The notes: generated from the sequence alone by a model not told the origin. Counted from the stretch's first letter, positions 27,101 through 37,043 are shown. The stretch: DNA of 49,048 bases from Victivallales bacterium (GCA_017964325.1 JAGCSE010000023.1:1-49048); one strand, 5' to 3'. Made by a program: numbers and translations.

Positions 27101-28792
27101 ATGAACGGCATGCTGTTGTTGTCAGGCGTCATCGTCTTGTTTCTGATTGCTTATTTGGGTTACGGGGCCTTCCTGAAACGGACTTTCGGAATCGATAATT
27201 CGCGCCCATGTCCATCCGAAACAAAAAAGGACGGCATCGACTACATTCCGACGCCGCTTTGTGTCCTCTTCGGTCACCATTTTGCATCCATCGCGGGCGC
27301 CGGCCCGATCGTCGGCCCCGTACTTGCTGCGTATCTTGGCTGGGGGCCTGCCATGATGTGGATCGTGCTCGGATGCATCTTCATCGGTTCCATGCACGAT
27401 TTCGCGGCCATGTTCCTCTCCGTCCGCAACGACGGCCGTTCCATTGCGTACATTATTGAAAAGGAACTCGGCTATGCAGGACGGCAGATATTCCTGTTCT
27501 TCTGCGTCGCCACGCTGATTCTCGTCGTAGCCGTCTTCACGTCGCAAGTCGCGTCATCCTTCGTGACCAATCCAGCCGTCGCCACCTCCTCCATTCTGTT
27601 CATCATCATCGCCCCAGTCTTCGGTATCATGACCGGCAAGAAGATACTCGGACTTGCGGAAGGCACGCTCGTCTTCGTGCCCATCCTCTTTGTCTGCGTA
27701 TGGGCGGGCACCCTAATGCCTTTTGATCTCATGAAACTCACGGGCTGCAGCAAAGCCGCCGCCACGAACATCTGGGCCGTGGTGCTTCTATACTATGCCC
27801 TCTGCGCCTCCATCCTGCCCGTCTGGGTCCTCCTCCAGCCGCGCGACTACCTCAACTCCTACCTCCTCTATGTCATGATGATACTTGGCTTCGCAGGCAT
27901 CGCCTGCTACCGCCCCGAACTCCATGTCCCCGCGTTTGCATGCAAAGGCAGCATCACGCCAGGCCTCTTCCCACTGCTGTTCGTCACCATTGCCTGCGGT
28001 GCCTGCTCGGGCTTCCATGCCATCGTCGCATCTGGAACCTCGTCCAAGCAAATCGCCAAGGAAAACCATGTCCTGCCTGTCGGCTATGGCGGCATGCTCA
28101 TCGAAGGCGTTCTTGCGACCATGACCATCATCAGCGTCTGCTATCTTAATCTGGACGAACTCAAGGCCATGCTCAACGGCCCCGACAAAGTGCCGCCCGC
28201 CGTCGCCTTCGCCAAAGGACTCGCCCAATTCTCCACGAAGCTTGGACTTTCATACGATGCCGCCCTCAATTTCGTCAGCCTGTCAATATCCGCCTTCATG
28301 TTGACATCGCTTGACACCGCAACACGTCTCGCCCGCTTCATCTGGCAGGAAATGGTCCTCCCGAAAGGCAGCGCCGAATCTTCCGACACCGCAGCCACGC
28401 AGCCTGCCATGAGCCCCACGCGCCAGTTCTTCGCATCCCGCTGGACATCCACCGTCATCATCATCCTGCTCGGCGGATGGCTCGTCCTCTCCGGCGAAGG
28501 CAATCACATCTGGCCGATTTTCGGTGCCGGCAACCAGCTGCTCGCCGCCTTGACGCTTCTCGCCGTCTCGCTCTGGCTCATGCGTACAAAGCGTCCAGTC
28601 CTCTTCGCGCTCCTCCCCATGTTCTTCATGCTTCTGATCAGCGGCTGGGCCCTGGTCATTCTCATCAAGCAGAACATCAGCAAGAACTGGTCGCTCGTCT
28701 TCATCGCGGCCTTCCTGCTTGTCATGGCTCTCGCCCTATTGGCCCTCTCTTTCAAAAAAATGCAAGAGACGAAAGCTGCTCAAAGAGGCTGA
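27101..28792 (+). CDS. cstA: Carbon starvation protein A family transporter
   Basis: 563 residues with many hydrophobic helices. GHHFASIAGAGPIVGPVLA and GSMHDFAAMFLSVRNDGRS are diagnostic of CstA. Members import peptides or pyruvate. The usual internal CstA core is complete; the C-terminus ends in a short charged tail. AAGGAGTTGCC precedes the ATG. The downstream terminator at 28820-28854 is shared with the convergent AAA+ gene. Confidence 0.95.
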   Translation: MNGMLLLSGVIVLFLIAYLGYGAFLKRTFGIDNSRPCPSETKKDGIDYIPTPLCVLFGHHFASIAGAGPIVGPVLAAYLGWGPAMMWIVLGCIFIGSMHDFAAMFLSVRNDGRSIAYIIEKELGYAGRQIFLFFCVATLILVVAVFTSQVASSFVTNPAVATSSILFIIIAPVFGIMTGKKILGLAEGTLVFVPILFVCVWAGTLMPFDLMKLTGCSKAAATNIWAVVLLYYALCASILPVWVLLQPRDYLNSYLLYVMMILGFAGIACYRPELHVPAFACKGSITPGLFPLLFVTIACGACSGFHAIVASGTSSKQIAKENHVLPVGYGGMLIEGVLATMTIISVCYLNLDELKAMLNGPDKVPPAVAFAKGLAQFSTKLGLSYDAALNFVSLSISAFMLTSLDTATRLARFIWQEMVLPKGSAESSDTAATQPAMSPTRQFFASRWTSTVIIILLGGWLVLSGEGNHIWPIFGAGNQLLAALTLLAVSLWLMRTKRPVLFALLPMFFMLLISGWALVILIKQNISKNWSLVFIAAFLLVMALALLALSFKKMQETKAAQRG

Positions 28793-28819
28793 TTACAAGT
28801 AGATAAAAAAACAAAATTG

Positions 28820-28854
28820 GGGCTGTTGCAAAATTTCATGACGCGCAACAGCCC
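28820..28854. terminator. Terminator between cstA and the AAA+ gene
   Basis: GGGCTGTTGC / GCAACAGCCC, a perfect 10-bp stem with a 15-base loop, then TTTCCT. It most clearly serves cstA. Confidence 0.85.
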
Positions 28855-28944
28855 TTTCCTATTTCCATGCCTTAGCGGAAAATAATCTATTTCAGATTCT
28901 TATATGTGTTGATTGACCAGCTTTATACAGGCTGGTTGCCACCG

Positions 28945-31284
28945 TCAGTTGCCGAAACCTATGCCGTGCTTCTCCTCACCGAACCCTTTGTAGGAGCCGT
29001 AGGAGTCACGAGACTGTGCCTCGATACGGAGCGCGTCGATGATTTCTTTAGCTGTAAGTTTTTCATCCTCCAGATAGAAGAGTTGCTGGCGAACATTGCG
29101 GTAGTCGGAGGGCGTCAGACGCTCGATGGCGTGAAGCTCGGCTTTGTCCGCGTCCGTGAGTTCTGGGGCGTTCAGAGGTGCAAAATACGTCTTGTAGAAC
29201 GTTTCCTTGCCCGTGTTGTCCAAGAAATCGAAATGGATGCGAAAAGTGAAACGACGAAGAGCCGCTGGATCCAGCTTCTGGATGAGATTGGTCGAAACAG
29301 CAAAAATACCGTTGAAATTCTCCATTTCCGTAAGAAGCGTGTTAACTTGGGAAACCTCCCATGAACGCTGCGCACCGTCACGGGACGAAAGCATGGAGTC
29401 GCCCTCGTCAATGAAAAGCATCTCGTTGTTCTTCTCGGCCTCGGCGAAAGCAGCAGCGAGAAGGTGTTCCGTACCTCCAACATACATCGACAGCAATTCG
29501 GATGCGTTCTTGATGTTCAGCTTCTTGCCAAGCTGCTTCGCCAAATACTTGACGAATTCGGTCTTGCCGCTTCCAGGCACGCCGTGGAGCAGCAGGTTCA
29601 TACGTGGCTTGTCGCGTCCAGCCTGGCCAGGCTTGTCCTTTGCTTCCAAGAAGTTGCGGCACACTTGGATGATGCGTTCAGGACGGATGCCCGACTTGAT
29701 GTTCAGGCCGTCAAGCGAGTAATCGCGTGCAGGTTCCAAACGCTCGTCATTGGACTTGCGGATGCCCAGAAGAGCACAGTGAGACTGCAGGAACGTCGAA
29801 ACGCAGTCTTCGAAAGACTTTGTGGAATCCGCCGCCACAAGGGCGGCCGCGTTCTTCACCGCCAAGGCGATGCCGCCGGCATTGACCTTGTACTTACGGG
29901 AAACATCATTGATGAATTCTGACGAAAGTTTTCCCTCGCAGTGCTCTTTCTTCAGGCAGTTCTCCCAAATGTGGATACGAGTTTCAGGGAGCAGTTCGTC
30001 GAACAACACCGAGTAGTCAAAGCGACGGCGTGACGACTTGGCGATGGCATCCTGCTGCGAATTGCAAATCCAAATGACCGTGTGACGGTTTTCATCAATA
30101 ACCGTATTGAGCTGTCCCTTGGTTTCTGCGCCATCGTCACGTGTAAAGAACATACCGAAGAAACTGTTGGCGCGATTCGCCTCAATCATGTCGTCGCATT
30201 CGTCCACGACTAGAATGCACTTGTTCGGATCTAGTTGACGCTGGGCCGCCGCGAGTGCCGCATAACGGAAACTAGCGGAGTATGAACGACGTGAAGAATC
30301 CTTGTCATTCTGGGCGATGAAATAGAGGTCGCGTCCCAACTGGGCAGCAAGGGATTGGGCAAAACTAGTCTTGCCGGCACCCGCTGCACCGTAGAGCAGG
30401 ATGGAAATGCCATTGCCGGCAGGCTTGCTTTTCACCATTTCGGCAATGATCTTGCCATGTTCCTCGGCAATCTTGCCGTGGAACTCCCATGGAAGGGCCT
30501 CCTCCGTCGATTTTGTCCAGAAACGCTCGGAAAGTGCTTGGGCGCTGATTCCGATAAGAAAGCTCATGAAGCCGCGGTCCACGTCGCCATCCTCGTCGAT
30601 GATGCCGTATTTGTGCAGATTTGCGTTGTCGGCGAGGTATGCTCCGATTTGAAATTCATCGATGCCAGCAGCAACGGCTAGCTTGCGCGTGTCGAAAGTA
30701 TTGCGGTAGGTATTGATAGCAAAGTCGCCTAGTTTGAGACGTTCACTTTCCTGCAAGAAAAGCACCATAAGGATGTCGCGTTCATGGTCATCAAGCCCAA
30801 GGTATTTTTGCAATTCCTCAATGCGGGTTTGGATGGCACGTGGATGAAAGTCCTTGCCATTGATGATGGTTTTGTATTCCTCTACACGGGTGTCCATGAT
30901 TTCTGCCAGCATCTCCCAGATGACTTTGCGGTTGGCGATGTCCTTGTAGAGTGCCTCCAGCAGGTCGTCCTTGTCGCGTGTTCGGTTGCGGCGATGGTAG
31001 GAACTGGTATTCTCTTCAATGAATTCGGACTGCTTTATCTTGGAGGGAATCAACTCGTCAAGCAGATTTTGGAATTCGTCCCCCTTGATGAATGGAGCGA
31101 CAGACTCCCAGATGTCATCGTCATGGACATCCTGGGGACCCGCGTGATGGAAGACGCGCCCCAGTATCAGACAGCGGTTCAATGCCAGGTAATGGTCAAT
31201 ATTCGGCCCGAACAGGCGTTCCCATTCCAGTTGATCGTATTCTTTCTTCTTGGTAGATGTTTTTCGTGTGCTTCCTCTAGTCAT
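28945..31284 (-). CDS. Tandem AAA+ ATPase
   Basis: 779 residues. A helical N-terminal domain of about 280 residues precedes two AAA+ modules. The first has GAAGAGKTS (299-307) and ILVVDECDD; the second has GVPGSGKTE (568-576) and MLFIDEGDS. Arginine-rich segments follow each. The pattern suggests a remodelling machine of the CDC48/ARC-like two-ring type, but I do not recognise a named family. The start ATG 31284 is chosen because GAGGAG lies seven bases upstream; the in-frame start at 31341 lacks one. It is last in a minus-strand set with two small proteins and a DUF6847-like protein. Confidence 0.85.
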   Translation of the reverse strand: MTRGSTRKTSTKKKEYDQLEWERLFGPNIDHYLALNRCLILGRVFHHAGPQDVHDDDIWESVAPFIKGDEFQNLLDELIPSKIKQSEFIEENTSSYHRRNRTRDKDDLLEALYKDIANRKVIWEMLAEIMDTRVEEYKTIINGKDFHPRAIQTRIEELQKYLGLDDHERDILMVLFLQESERLKLGDFAINTYRNTFDTRKLAVAAGIDEFQIGAYLADNANLHKYGIIDEDGDVDRGFMSFLIGISAQALSERFWTKSTEEALPWEFHGKIAEEHGKIIAEMVKSKPAGNGISILLYGAAGAGKTSFAQSLAAQLGRDLYFIAQNDKDSSRRSYSASFRYAALAAAQRQLDPNKCILVVDECDDMIEANRANSFFGMFFTRDDGAETKGQLNTVIDENRHTVIWICNSQQDAIAKSSRRRFDYSVLFDELLPETRIHIWENCLKKEHCEGKLSSEFINDVSRKYKVNAGGIALAVKNAAALVAADSTKSFEDCVSTFLQSHCALLGIRKSNDERLEPARDYSLDGLNIKSGIRPERIIQVCRNFLEAKDKPGQAGRDKPRMNLLLHGVPGSGKTEFVKYLAKQLGKKLNIKNASELLSMYVGGTEHLLAAAFAEAEKNNEMLFIDEGDSMLSSRDGAQRSWEVSQVNTLLTEMENFNGIFAVSTNLIQKLDPAALRRFTFRIHFDFLDNTGKETFYKTYFAPLNAPELTDADKAELHAIERLTPSDYRNVRQQLFYLEDEKLTAKEIIDALRIEAQSRDSYGSYKGFGEEKHGIGFGN

Positions 31285-31382
31285 GTGTGTCTCCTCTTTT
31301 TCAACATCGCCGATGATTGATTCCAATGGTGATTTTCTCATATTTTTCCCTTGTAAAAATATAAACGTGATTAGGGGTCAAA

Positions 31383-31547
31383 TTATTTATAACAGAGAAA
31401 CCGAATGCTGGCGGAACAGTCGCAACGGTCCAGAATTTCAGGATATATGGCTTCCATCATCCTGCTAGCCTTGAGAATATTTCTGGCAACCACGATAGCT
31501 TTGACCAAATGACCGCCCTCTTTGAATTTTACAGAATAGTGCTTCAT
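31383..31547 (-). CDS. Small protein, 54 residues, paralog of the next one upstream
   Basis: MKHYSVKFKEGGHLVKAIVVARN... ending RFLCYK. GAGAGGTTGGAGC precedes the ATG. It shares with the 31634-31780 product the pattern V-x-[FI]...G-x-[LI]-x3-I-x2-AR-x-I-x2-A and a YP further on, so the two probably arose by duplication. Predicted fold: short beta strands then a helix. Function unknown; located directly upstream of the AAA+ gene with a 98-base gap. Confidence 0.65.
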   Translation of the reverse strand: MKHYSVKFKEGGHLVKAIVVARNILKASRMMEAIYPEILDRCDCSASIRFLCYK

Positions 31548-31633
31548 GCTCCAACCTCTCTGTTTGTTTTCAACTGAATAGGTTTAGATTCGGTGGCTGC
31601 CGGAGTGCCAGACTCACGGTAGCCATTCCGGGT

Positions 31634-31780
31634 TCAGTCTGCCTGTATAATGCAGCCGATGCTAGCATTGGGATACTGCTCCTGTGCCAGCAACCGCGCT
31701 TGGCCGATGCTGCGTGCAGAGATGATAGTTTCAATCAAACCACGATTTTTTGTGTAGATTTGCACCTTGAACTTATGCAT
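31634..31780 (-). CDS. Small protein, 48 residues
   Basis: MHKFKVQIYTKNRGLIETI... ending CIIQAD. The start at 31780 has CAGGA nine bases before; an upstream in-frame extension lacks a good ribosome-binding site. Contains ARSIGQARLLAQEQYP, related to the neighbouring 54-residue protein. Possibly an AAA+ adaptor or substrate, by position only. Confidence 0.65.
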   Translation of the reverse strand: MHKFKVQIYTKNRGLIETIISARSIGQARLLAQEQYPNASIGCIIQAD

Positions 31781-31865
31781 AGTGATATTCCTGAGGTTTG
31801 TGAACGGTTGTTTATCAGATGATATTGAATGCGGATTGGATTTGAACAAGTGTAAGAAGAGACCA

Positions 31866-32110
31866 GGGAGTCCGGGAGATAATCTCCGACTCCCCGGGAG
31901 AAGGGAACTGGACAAATAAAGAGTTTTGAGATTTTATGCTTGATGATTGATATTTAAGTCCTTAACCTTTAAGTTTTACGTCCGCAACATGACGCGGACG
32001 GACTTGTCAATATCAATATCAATGGCGCGTCCAGTTCCCTTCTCTTTTAGGCCTCCCAGTCGTTGCCGCATTACCCATGCGGTGGCCAGGAGCCCGAAAG
32101 ATTATGCTAA
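31866..32110 (-). promoter_or_regulatory. Structured leader region upstream of the small proteins
   Basis: No gene in 31781-32148. It holds a perfect 16-base inverted repeat (GAGAAGGGAACTGGAC at 31898-31913, complement at 32029-32044). Other hairpins are present: GGGAGTC/GACTCCC at 31866-31894, GTCCGC/GCGGAC near 31980-31998 and CCGCAT/ATGCGG near 32068-32084. The dense pairing fits an mRNA leader or a small RNA on the minus strand. Confidence 0.5.
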
Positions 32111-32148
32111 TCCATTGGTAGTGCCCTCCTATATTGTTTGTTGTTTAT

Positions 32149-32616
32149 TTAGTCCACCAGCGGTGTGTTGAACTCTATCTTGTGCAGTGCGTTGTACGCA
32201 TCCAGCTTGTCCTGCAGCGCATTGCACTCAAGCTGTAGTTTCCGTTTCATTTCAAGAAGCTTCGACTCGTTGAAGATAGCCGTGCGTTTGACATAGTAGT
32301 ACGAGTCGTGTGAATATTCACGATCGCCATCTTCATTAGCGTTGGTCTCATTCAGTTTTGCCATCCGGTTCTTTGCTTCTTCCAGTAGGTACATGTTCTT
32401 TAAGTTGCCTGCGTTCGCTGTGCCTATTTTTGTCTTCAGCTCCACAAGCTTAGCCGTATAGTGCTCGATAGTTTGCAGGGTTTTCTCCACGTCGATCGAC
32501 CTTGTGTGGTTTTCCAGACATGAGTTCTCATGCTGAAACAGTCCCCACAGCCGTCTTATTTCTCCAGCCAAACGGTTCTTTTCTTTCAGTGCCTGTGCAA
32601 GTGTGATCTGTGCCAT
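32149..32616 (-). CDS. DUF6847/DIP1984-like helical protein
   Basis: 155 residues, nearly all helical and coiled-coil. MAQITLAQALKEKNRLAGEIRRL at the start and LVELKTKIGTANAG in the middle resemble the DIP1984 (DUF6847) family of unknown role. The ribosome-binding site AAGGAGACAACGACA is strong. First gene of the minus-strand set that ends with the tandem AAA+ ATPase. Confidence 0.65.
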   Translation of the reverse strand: MAQITLAQALKEKNRLAGEIRRLWGLFQHENSCLENHTRSIDVEKTLQTIEHYTAKLVELKTKIGTANAGNLKNMYLLEEAKNRMAKLNETNANEDGDREYSHDSYYYVKRTAIFNESKLLEMKRKLQLECNALQDKLDAYNALHKIEFNTPLVD

Positions 32617-32744
32617 TGTCGTTGTCTCCTTATTGGTTGATATCTGTAACTGTGTTCTGCAATGATATCGTTTTGTTCAATTGAAAACTTTCATCGAGCC
32701 GGTGATTTGATTATCCAGTGATTTGTGGAACCGTTTATTGTTGT

Positions 32745-33005
32745 CTGCCGATAATACGGTGCTGGGGCCTCATGGCTTTCATTTCAATGAACTTTTTTGT
32801 GTTTTTCATTGGTGATTACGTATTTGCCAAGGTCATCGGTGATCTTCTATCGATAATACGGTGCTGGGGCCTCATGACTTTCACTTCAATGAACTTTTTC
32901 TGCATTTTTCATTGAAGCCCTTGGATTTGCCAAGGCCGTCGATGATCTTCTGTCGATAATACGGCGCTGGGGGCTCCCGGCTTTCATTTCAATGAACTTT
33001 TTCTG
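32745..33005. repeat. About 102-bp tandem repeat, three copies
   Basis: The core CGATAATACGG starts at 32749, 32851 and 32954 and is followed each time by a CTTTCA(T/C)TTCAATGAACTTTTT-like segment. A partial inverted copy lies near 33477-33497 and a diverged direct copy at 44458-44580. The 32617-33695 stretch has no credible gene. Confidence 0.85.
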
Positions 33006-33240
33006 TACTACTATTGTTCATTTTCTTGTTTTTCTGAAAAGATTTTCTCTAAAACTTAAAACTTCCGCATGAGATTTTTTACATCTCGCGAAGCGATGAC
33101 AACCGCCGAGCCGCCAGAGCCGTTTGCATCATTTGTGATCAACGTTTTGTTCAATCAATACATCCTTTTAGCTATATCGGCCCGGCGGCGAGGCATTTCT
33201 GTTTATTCTGTACTACTATCGTTCATTTTCTTGTTTTTTC
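33003..33240. repeat. Dispersed repeat block, partner of 44700-44935 in inverted orientation
   Basis: Contains CTGTACTACTATTGTTCATT at 33003 and again, slightly changed, at about 33216; AAGCGATGACAACCGCCGAG near 33094; and TCGGCCCGGCGGCGAGGC near 33177. All three appear reverse-complemented at 44700-44935. It brackets the protease/MoxR cluster with its partner. Confidence 0.8.
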
Positions 33241-33695
33241 GCAAAAATTTTCCTGCTGCCTAATTGTCTAATCGTCTCCCATCTCACGTCTCACGTCCTC
33301 CCCCCAGTAGAAGGGCGCAATGGCGTCACCATCACGCGGTTTGACATGGGAGGAAAAAAATGCATGATGATTATTTGGTTGCGGCCAGCGGCTGCTCCAT
33401 GTTTTTCATTGGTGGTTCCGTAGGAAGAGAGCGATGGGGAGAAAAAAACAAAACAAATGCAAGTTTTTTTACTGTGCCACGTATTATCGATAGACACCCC
33501 CAAATGCCACTGCAATCGCCATCCAGTATAGACGTACAATGAATCTGAAGGATGGTTCTATACCCAGATTGTAAAACAGTGTTTTTTACAAAAAAAATCA
33601 ATCCAAAACGAAAACTTGCCTCGTTTGAAGCCATACCATTTGTAAACAACCATTCACAGCATCAGCCAATAAACGTTCAACAAGAGGAACACACC

Positions 33696-34382
33696 ATGAG
33701 CAAAGTCACTTATCCACTCGCCAAGATCAACGACCGCGTCGTCTTCAATGCGGACGGCACCCATGTCCTTCTCGACACGGGCTTCCCACACTCCGTCTCC
33801 GGCAACGGCAAGATCGGTCCGTTCAATGTCGGAATGCAGAGCAAGGAGTTTTTTTATTCGTTCATAAACCTCACCGCCCAGGACGGTTCCAATGTCACGG
33901 CGATTCTGTCCCCCATGGACGGCTACAACTGCAGACTCACCCGGGACGACGTCACGATCACCGACGAGGAGGAGGCGATTCCCGAACACGATTATTTCCT
34001 CCCGTTTGTCGGAGGCTTGCTTCCTATCGTCGAGGGGACGATGAACGGCGTGCCGATCCGTTTCTTCTTCGACTCGGGGGCGCGGATGACAATGTTCGGG
34101 GAGACGGCGCTTGCTGGCGGCAAGCCGGCGGTGGGCAGCTACACGGAATGGCTTGCAATGCTGCACCAAAGTGCGACACTCCCCATATATGACGTGGAGC
34201 TCGACTTCCCGTGCGGACTCCACTACAATGGAAGAGGGGCGCTTGTCCAGAGGCAGGAGTATATGATGGCTGGTCAGATGATGGGCATCCAAGCGATGCT
34301 CGGGATTGACTTTTTCAATGAATATGACGTGTATTTTTCCACGGCAAACAACAAGCGTGGGATCGCGCTCTCGCGGCGTTGA
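33696..34382 (+). CDS. Retropepsin/pepsin-like aspartyl protease candidate
   Basis: 228 residues. Two aspartyl-protease-like active-site triplets stand in hydrophobic settings: VLLDTGFPHSV (27-29) and RFFFDSGARMTMFG (126-128). AMLGIDFFNEYDV near the end is typical of bacterial retropepsin-like proteins. It could be a single-chain two-lobed enzyme or a duplicated retropepsin. No signal peptide, so cytoplasmic. The start is ATG 33696 with AAGAGGAAC upstream; the frame to 33552 has no site. Followed by moxR-like, VWA and ankyrin-like genes on the same strand. Confidence 0.75.
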   Translation: MSKVTYPLAKINDRVVFNADGTHVLLDTGFPHSVSGNGKIGPFNVGMQSKEFFYSFINLTAQDGSNVTAILSPMDGYNCRLTRDDVTITDEEEAIPEHDYFLPFVGGLLPIVEGTMNGVPIRFFFDSGARMTMFGETALAGGKPAVGSYTEWLAMLHQSATLPIYDVELDFPCGLHYNGRGALVQRQEYMMAGQMMGIQAMLGIDFFNEYDVYFSTANNKRGIALSRR

Positions 34383-34534
34383 TGACTCCATGCATCTTGA
34401 ACGGCCTCGTCCGTTCCAGAAGTGATCAAAAATGGAGAATTTTTCATCTGTCACTGAAAGGTCGGCAATGTTTCAGACGTATTGTCTATGAACACATCAG
34501 ACGACTGTAAACACACATAACAGAAGGAACCTAA

Positions 34535-35671
34535 ATGGTCAAGGAAAACACCGCTCTCATCGACATGCACAACCGAATCTCCGCTACCCAGTTGGAGAAA
34601 ATCCTTCGAATGCAGCTCAAAACGCTGGCGGAACATCCCGAACTGGCCCATGTGCTCCCCCCCTTGATGGTCTGGGGCGCACCCGGGCTCGGCAAATCAT
34701 CCATCATCAAAAGCATTGCGGAGGAAATGGGCATCCAGTTCATCGACGTCCGCCTCGCCCAGCGCGAGCCCGTCGATGTCCGCGGGCTTCCCGTACCCGA
34801 CCGCGAAAACAAGAAAGTCGATTGGATGGTCTCCGGCGAATGGCCGCGCGAAGGACGCGGCATCCTGCTCTTCGACGAACTCACGGCGGCGGACCGCTCC
34901 CTGCAGGTGGCGGCATACGAACTCATCCTCGACCGCCGTCTCGGCGATCTCTATAAAGTCCCCGACGGCTGGTACATCTGCGCGGCTGGCAACCGCGTGG
35001 AGGATGCGGCTGTCTCCACCACCATGTCCTCCGCACTCGCCAACCGCTTCATGCACGTGGAGCTTGGCGAGGACGTGGAGTCCTGGGCGCACTGGGCGAC
35101 CCTGCACAACATCCACCCGTCCGTCATAGGCTTCCTGCGCTTCCGTCCCGAGTGTCTTTTCCGTCAGAGCGACGAGAACCTCGAACGCGGCTGGCCGACG
35201 CCCCGTGCCTGGGAGCGTGTCAGCATCATGATGGGGATCGTCCCTGAAGACGATGAAGAGCTGCTGCGCAAGCTCGTGTACGGTCTTGTGGGCAATCGGG
35301 CTGGCATGGAGTTCATCGAGTTCCACAATCTCAATGCTAGCTTTGATGATGTCCGCAGGATGATGCTGGATCCATCCGTTCCCGTCTCCATCCCCCAGAA
35401 AGTAGACCGCAAATACGCAATGTGCGCCGCCATGGCGTACTATGTCTGGCGTGGCAAGGACAAGGCGGAGTCAGATGCGCTTCTTGACGGATTTTTCCGC
35501 ATCAGCAAGAAGCTTACCAGCGACTTCGCCTGCATGGTGATGACCGACACCATGGGCGGTTGCGGACAGCTCGACTCCAAAGAGGCGGCTTCGCGCCTCT
35601 TCTACCATAAGGATTACAAGGAGTGGGCGGAAATACATGGAAAGGCGATGAAGAAGCATCTCTCGTTCTGA
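34535..35671 (+). CDS. MoxR-family AAA+ ATPase
   Basis: 378 residues. Walker A GAPGLGKSS at 48-56 and Walker B GILLFDELTAAD at 109-120, with the arginine-finger region SSALANRFMHVEL. MoxR ATPases act as chaperones that work with a VWA protein, here the next gene, 10 bases downstream. AGAAGGAACC precedes the ATG. No membrane segment. Confidence 0.93.
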   Translation: MVKENTALIDMHNRISATQLEKILRMQLKTLAEHPELAHVLPPLMVWGAPGLGKSSIIKSIAEEMGIQFIDVRLAQREPVDVRGLPVPDRENKKVDWMVSGEWPREGRGILLFDELTAADRSLQVAAYELILDRRLGDLYKVPDGWYICAAGNRVEDAAVSTTMSSALANRFMHVELGEDVESWAHWATLHNIHPSVIGFLRFRPECLFRQSDENLERGWPTPRAWERVSIMMGIVPEDDEELLRKLVYGLVGNRAGMEFIEFHNLNASFDDVRRMMLDPSVPVSIPQKVDRKYAMCAAMAYYVWRGKDKAESDALLDGFFRISKKLTSDFACMVMTDTMGGCGQLDSKEAASRLFYHKDYKEWAEIHGKAMKKHLSF

Positions 35672-35681
35672 AGAGGAAAAC

Positions 35682-36959
35682 ATGAACAAAATAGCAATTA
35701 GAGATACAAACGAAAGCGAGGAAGCTCGCAAGAAAGTCTGTCTTGAGCAGCTTGCCCAGGACCGTCAGCAGCTCCTCCTGCGCTGGCCGTTTGTCGGCGG
35801 CATCATCATGCGCATGGAGCTGATCCCCGTACGTGACGACCGGCTGGATACCACCTGCACGGACGGAGACAACATCTTCGTTGATATCGACTTCTACTCG
35901 AAATTGACAAAGGACGAACGGCTGTTCGTCCTGGCCCATGAAGTCTGGCATAGCATCCTGCTGCATTTCGCCCGTCGCCAGAAACGCGACCGCGAGCTTT
36001 TCAACATCGCAACCGACCTCGAAATCCATTTCACCCTCATGGACGAGAAGATGCATGAACCATTTGTTCTCCCCCACGACCCGAAATGGAGGGGGCTTTC
36101 AGCAGAGGAAATCTACGAGAAACTTCCTGTCTTTCTGAGCAAAGTCGCGCAGGGCAACGGCAAACAAGGCAAGTTTTCCGGCAATGGCAAGAACGGCTTT
36201 GACAAACACATCTACCAGAATGATACGTGTTCTGTACCTGAAACGGCAGCATCAGAAAAAGGGCAGCCAGACAATCCCTTCGTCATCGACAAGGACTACG
36301 AACCTCGTGTCAGCAATGAGTCCATTGAGCGTTCCCGCTCACGGACAATCGCTTCCGCACAGCAGATGGAGCGTACACGGGGCAGGCTCCCTGCGGGAAT
36401 CCAAGCACTTTTAGAGAAACTCCAGAAGCCGTCGCTTCCCTGGCAGGAGATGCTGAAACAGTTCGTGACGACATGTTACGGCGGAAAACGCCGTTGGCTG
36501 CCTCCCGCTCGTCGTCATGTCTGGCAGGATCTCTATCAGCCTAGCATGCGGGATGAAGCACTGAAAGCGGTTGTCGCGATCGATACCAGCGGAAGCACCC
36601 AGGGGGACCTTCCCGTATTCTTTGCCGAGCTTGTCTCGCTGATGAAATCCTTCGGCAAATTCACACTGGATGTCATCCAGTGCGATGCGAAAGTTCAGGA
36701 TGTGGAGCACTATTCGGATGCCAATGTCCCGCCACCCGATAAGAAATGGGAAATCAAGGGATTCGGAGGAACGGACTTTTGTCCAGTATTTGAATACATC
36801 CAGAAGAAGATGAAAGAACAGCCTGATCTCCTCCTGTTCTTTACAGACGGCTGCGGCACCGCCCCCAGACAGCACCCCGCCTATCCTGTGATGTGGGTGC
36901 TGACAAAAGACGGTACCAAACCGACGGATTGGGGACGTGTGGCGTATTTCAATAAGTGA
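35682..36959 (+). CDS. DUF2201-type HExxH + VWA protein
   Basis: 425 residues. The N-terminal metallopeptidase-like domain has HEVWHSILLH (HExxH at 86-90). After a linker the VWA-like domain contains DTSGST (301-306), a MIDAS-like metal site. This fusion is the usual partner of MoxR ATPases; the pair is thought to remodel or insert metals into targets. GAGGAAAAC precedes the ATG. No obvious truncation. Confidence 0.88.
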   Translation: MNKIAIRDTNESEEARKKVCLEQLAQDRQQLLLRWPFVGGIIMRMELIPVRDDRLDTTCTDGDNIFVDIDFYSKLTKDERLFVLAHEVWHSILLHFARRQKRDRELFNIATDLEIHFTLMDEKMHEPFVLPHDPKWRGLSAEEIYEKLPVFLSKVAQGNGKQGKFSGNGKNGFDKHIYQNDTCSVPETAASEKGQPDNPFVIDKDYEPRVSNESIERSRSRTIASAQQMERTRGRLPAGIQALLEKLQKPSLPWQEMLKQFVTTCYGGKRRWLPPARRHVWQDLYQPSMRDEALKAVVAIDTSGSTQGDLPVFFAELVSLMKSFGKFTLDVIQCDAKVQDVEHYSDANVPPPDKKWEIKGFGGTDFCPVFEYIQKKMKEQPDLLLFFTDGCGTAPRQHPAYPVMWVLTKDGTKPTDWGRVAYFNK

Positions 36960-37043
36960 TTCATAATACGGGCTCTTTGAAACATCTGAAGCGGAAATAA
37001 AAACAGGCAAGGCAGTATATCGCCTCGCCCAAACGAGGTGACT

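Noticed and set aside
32745..33005. CRISPR-like or coding repeat
   Set aside because: Only three long tandem units, no spacers, no supported reading frame.
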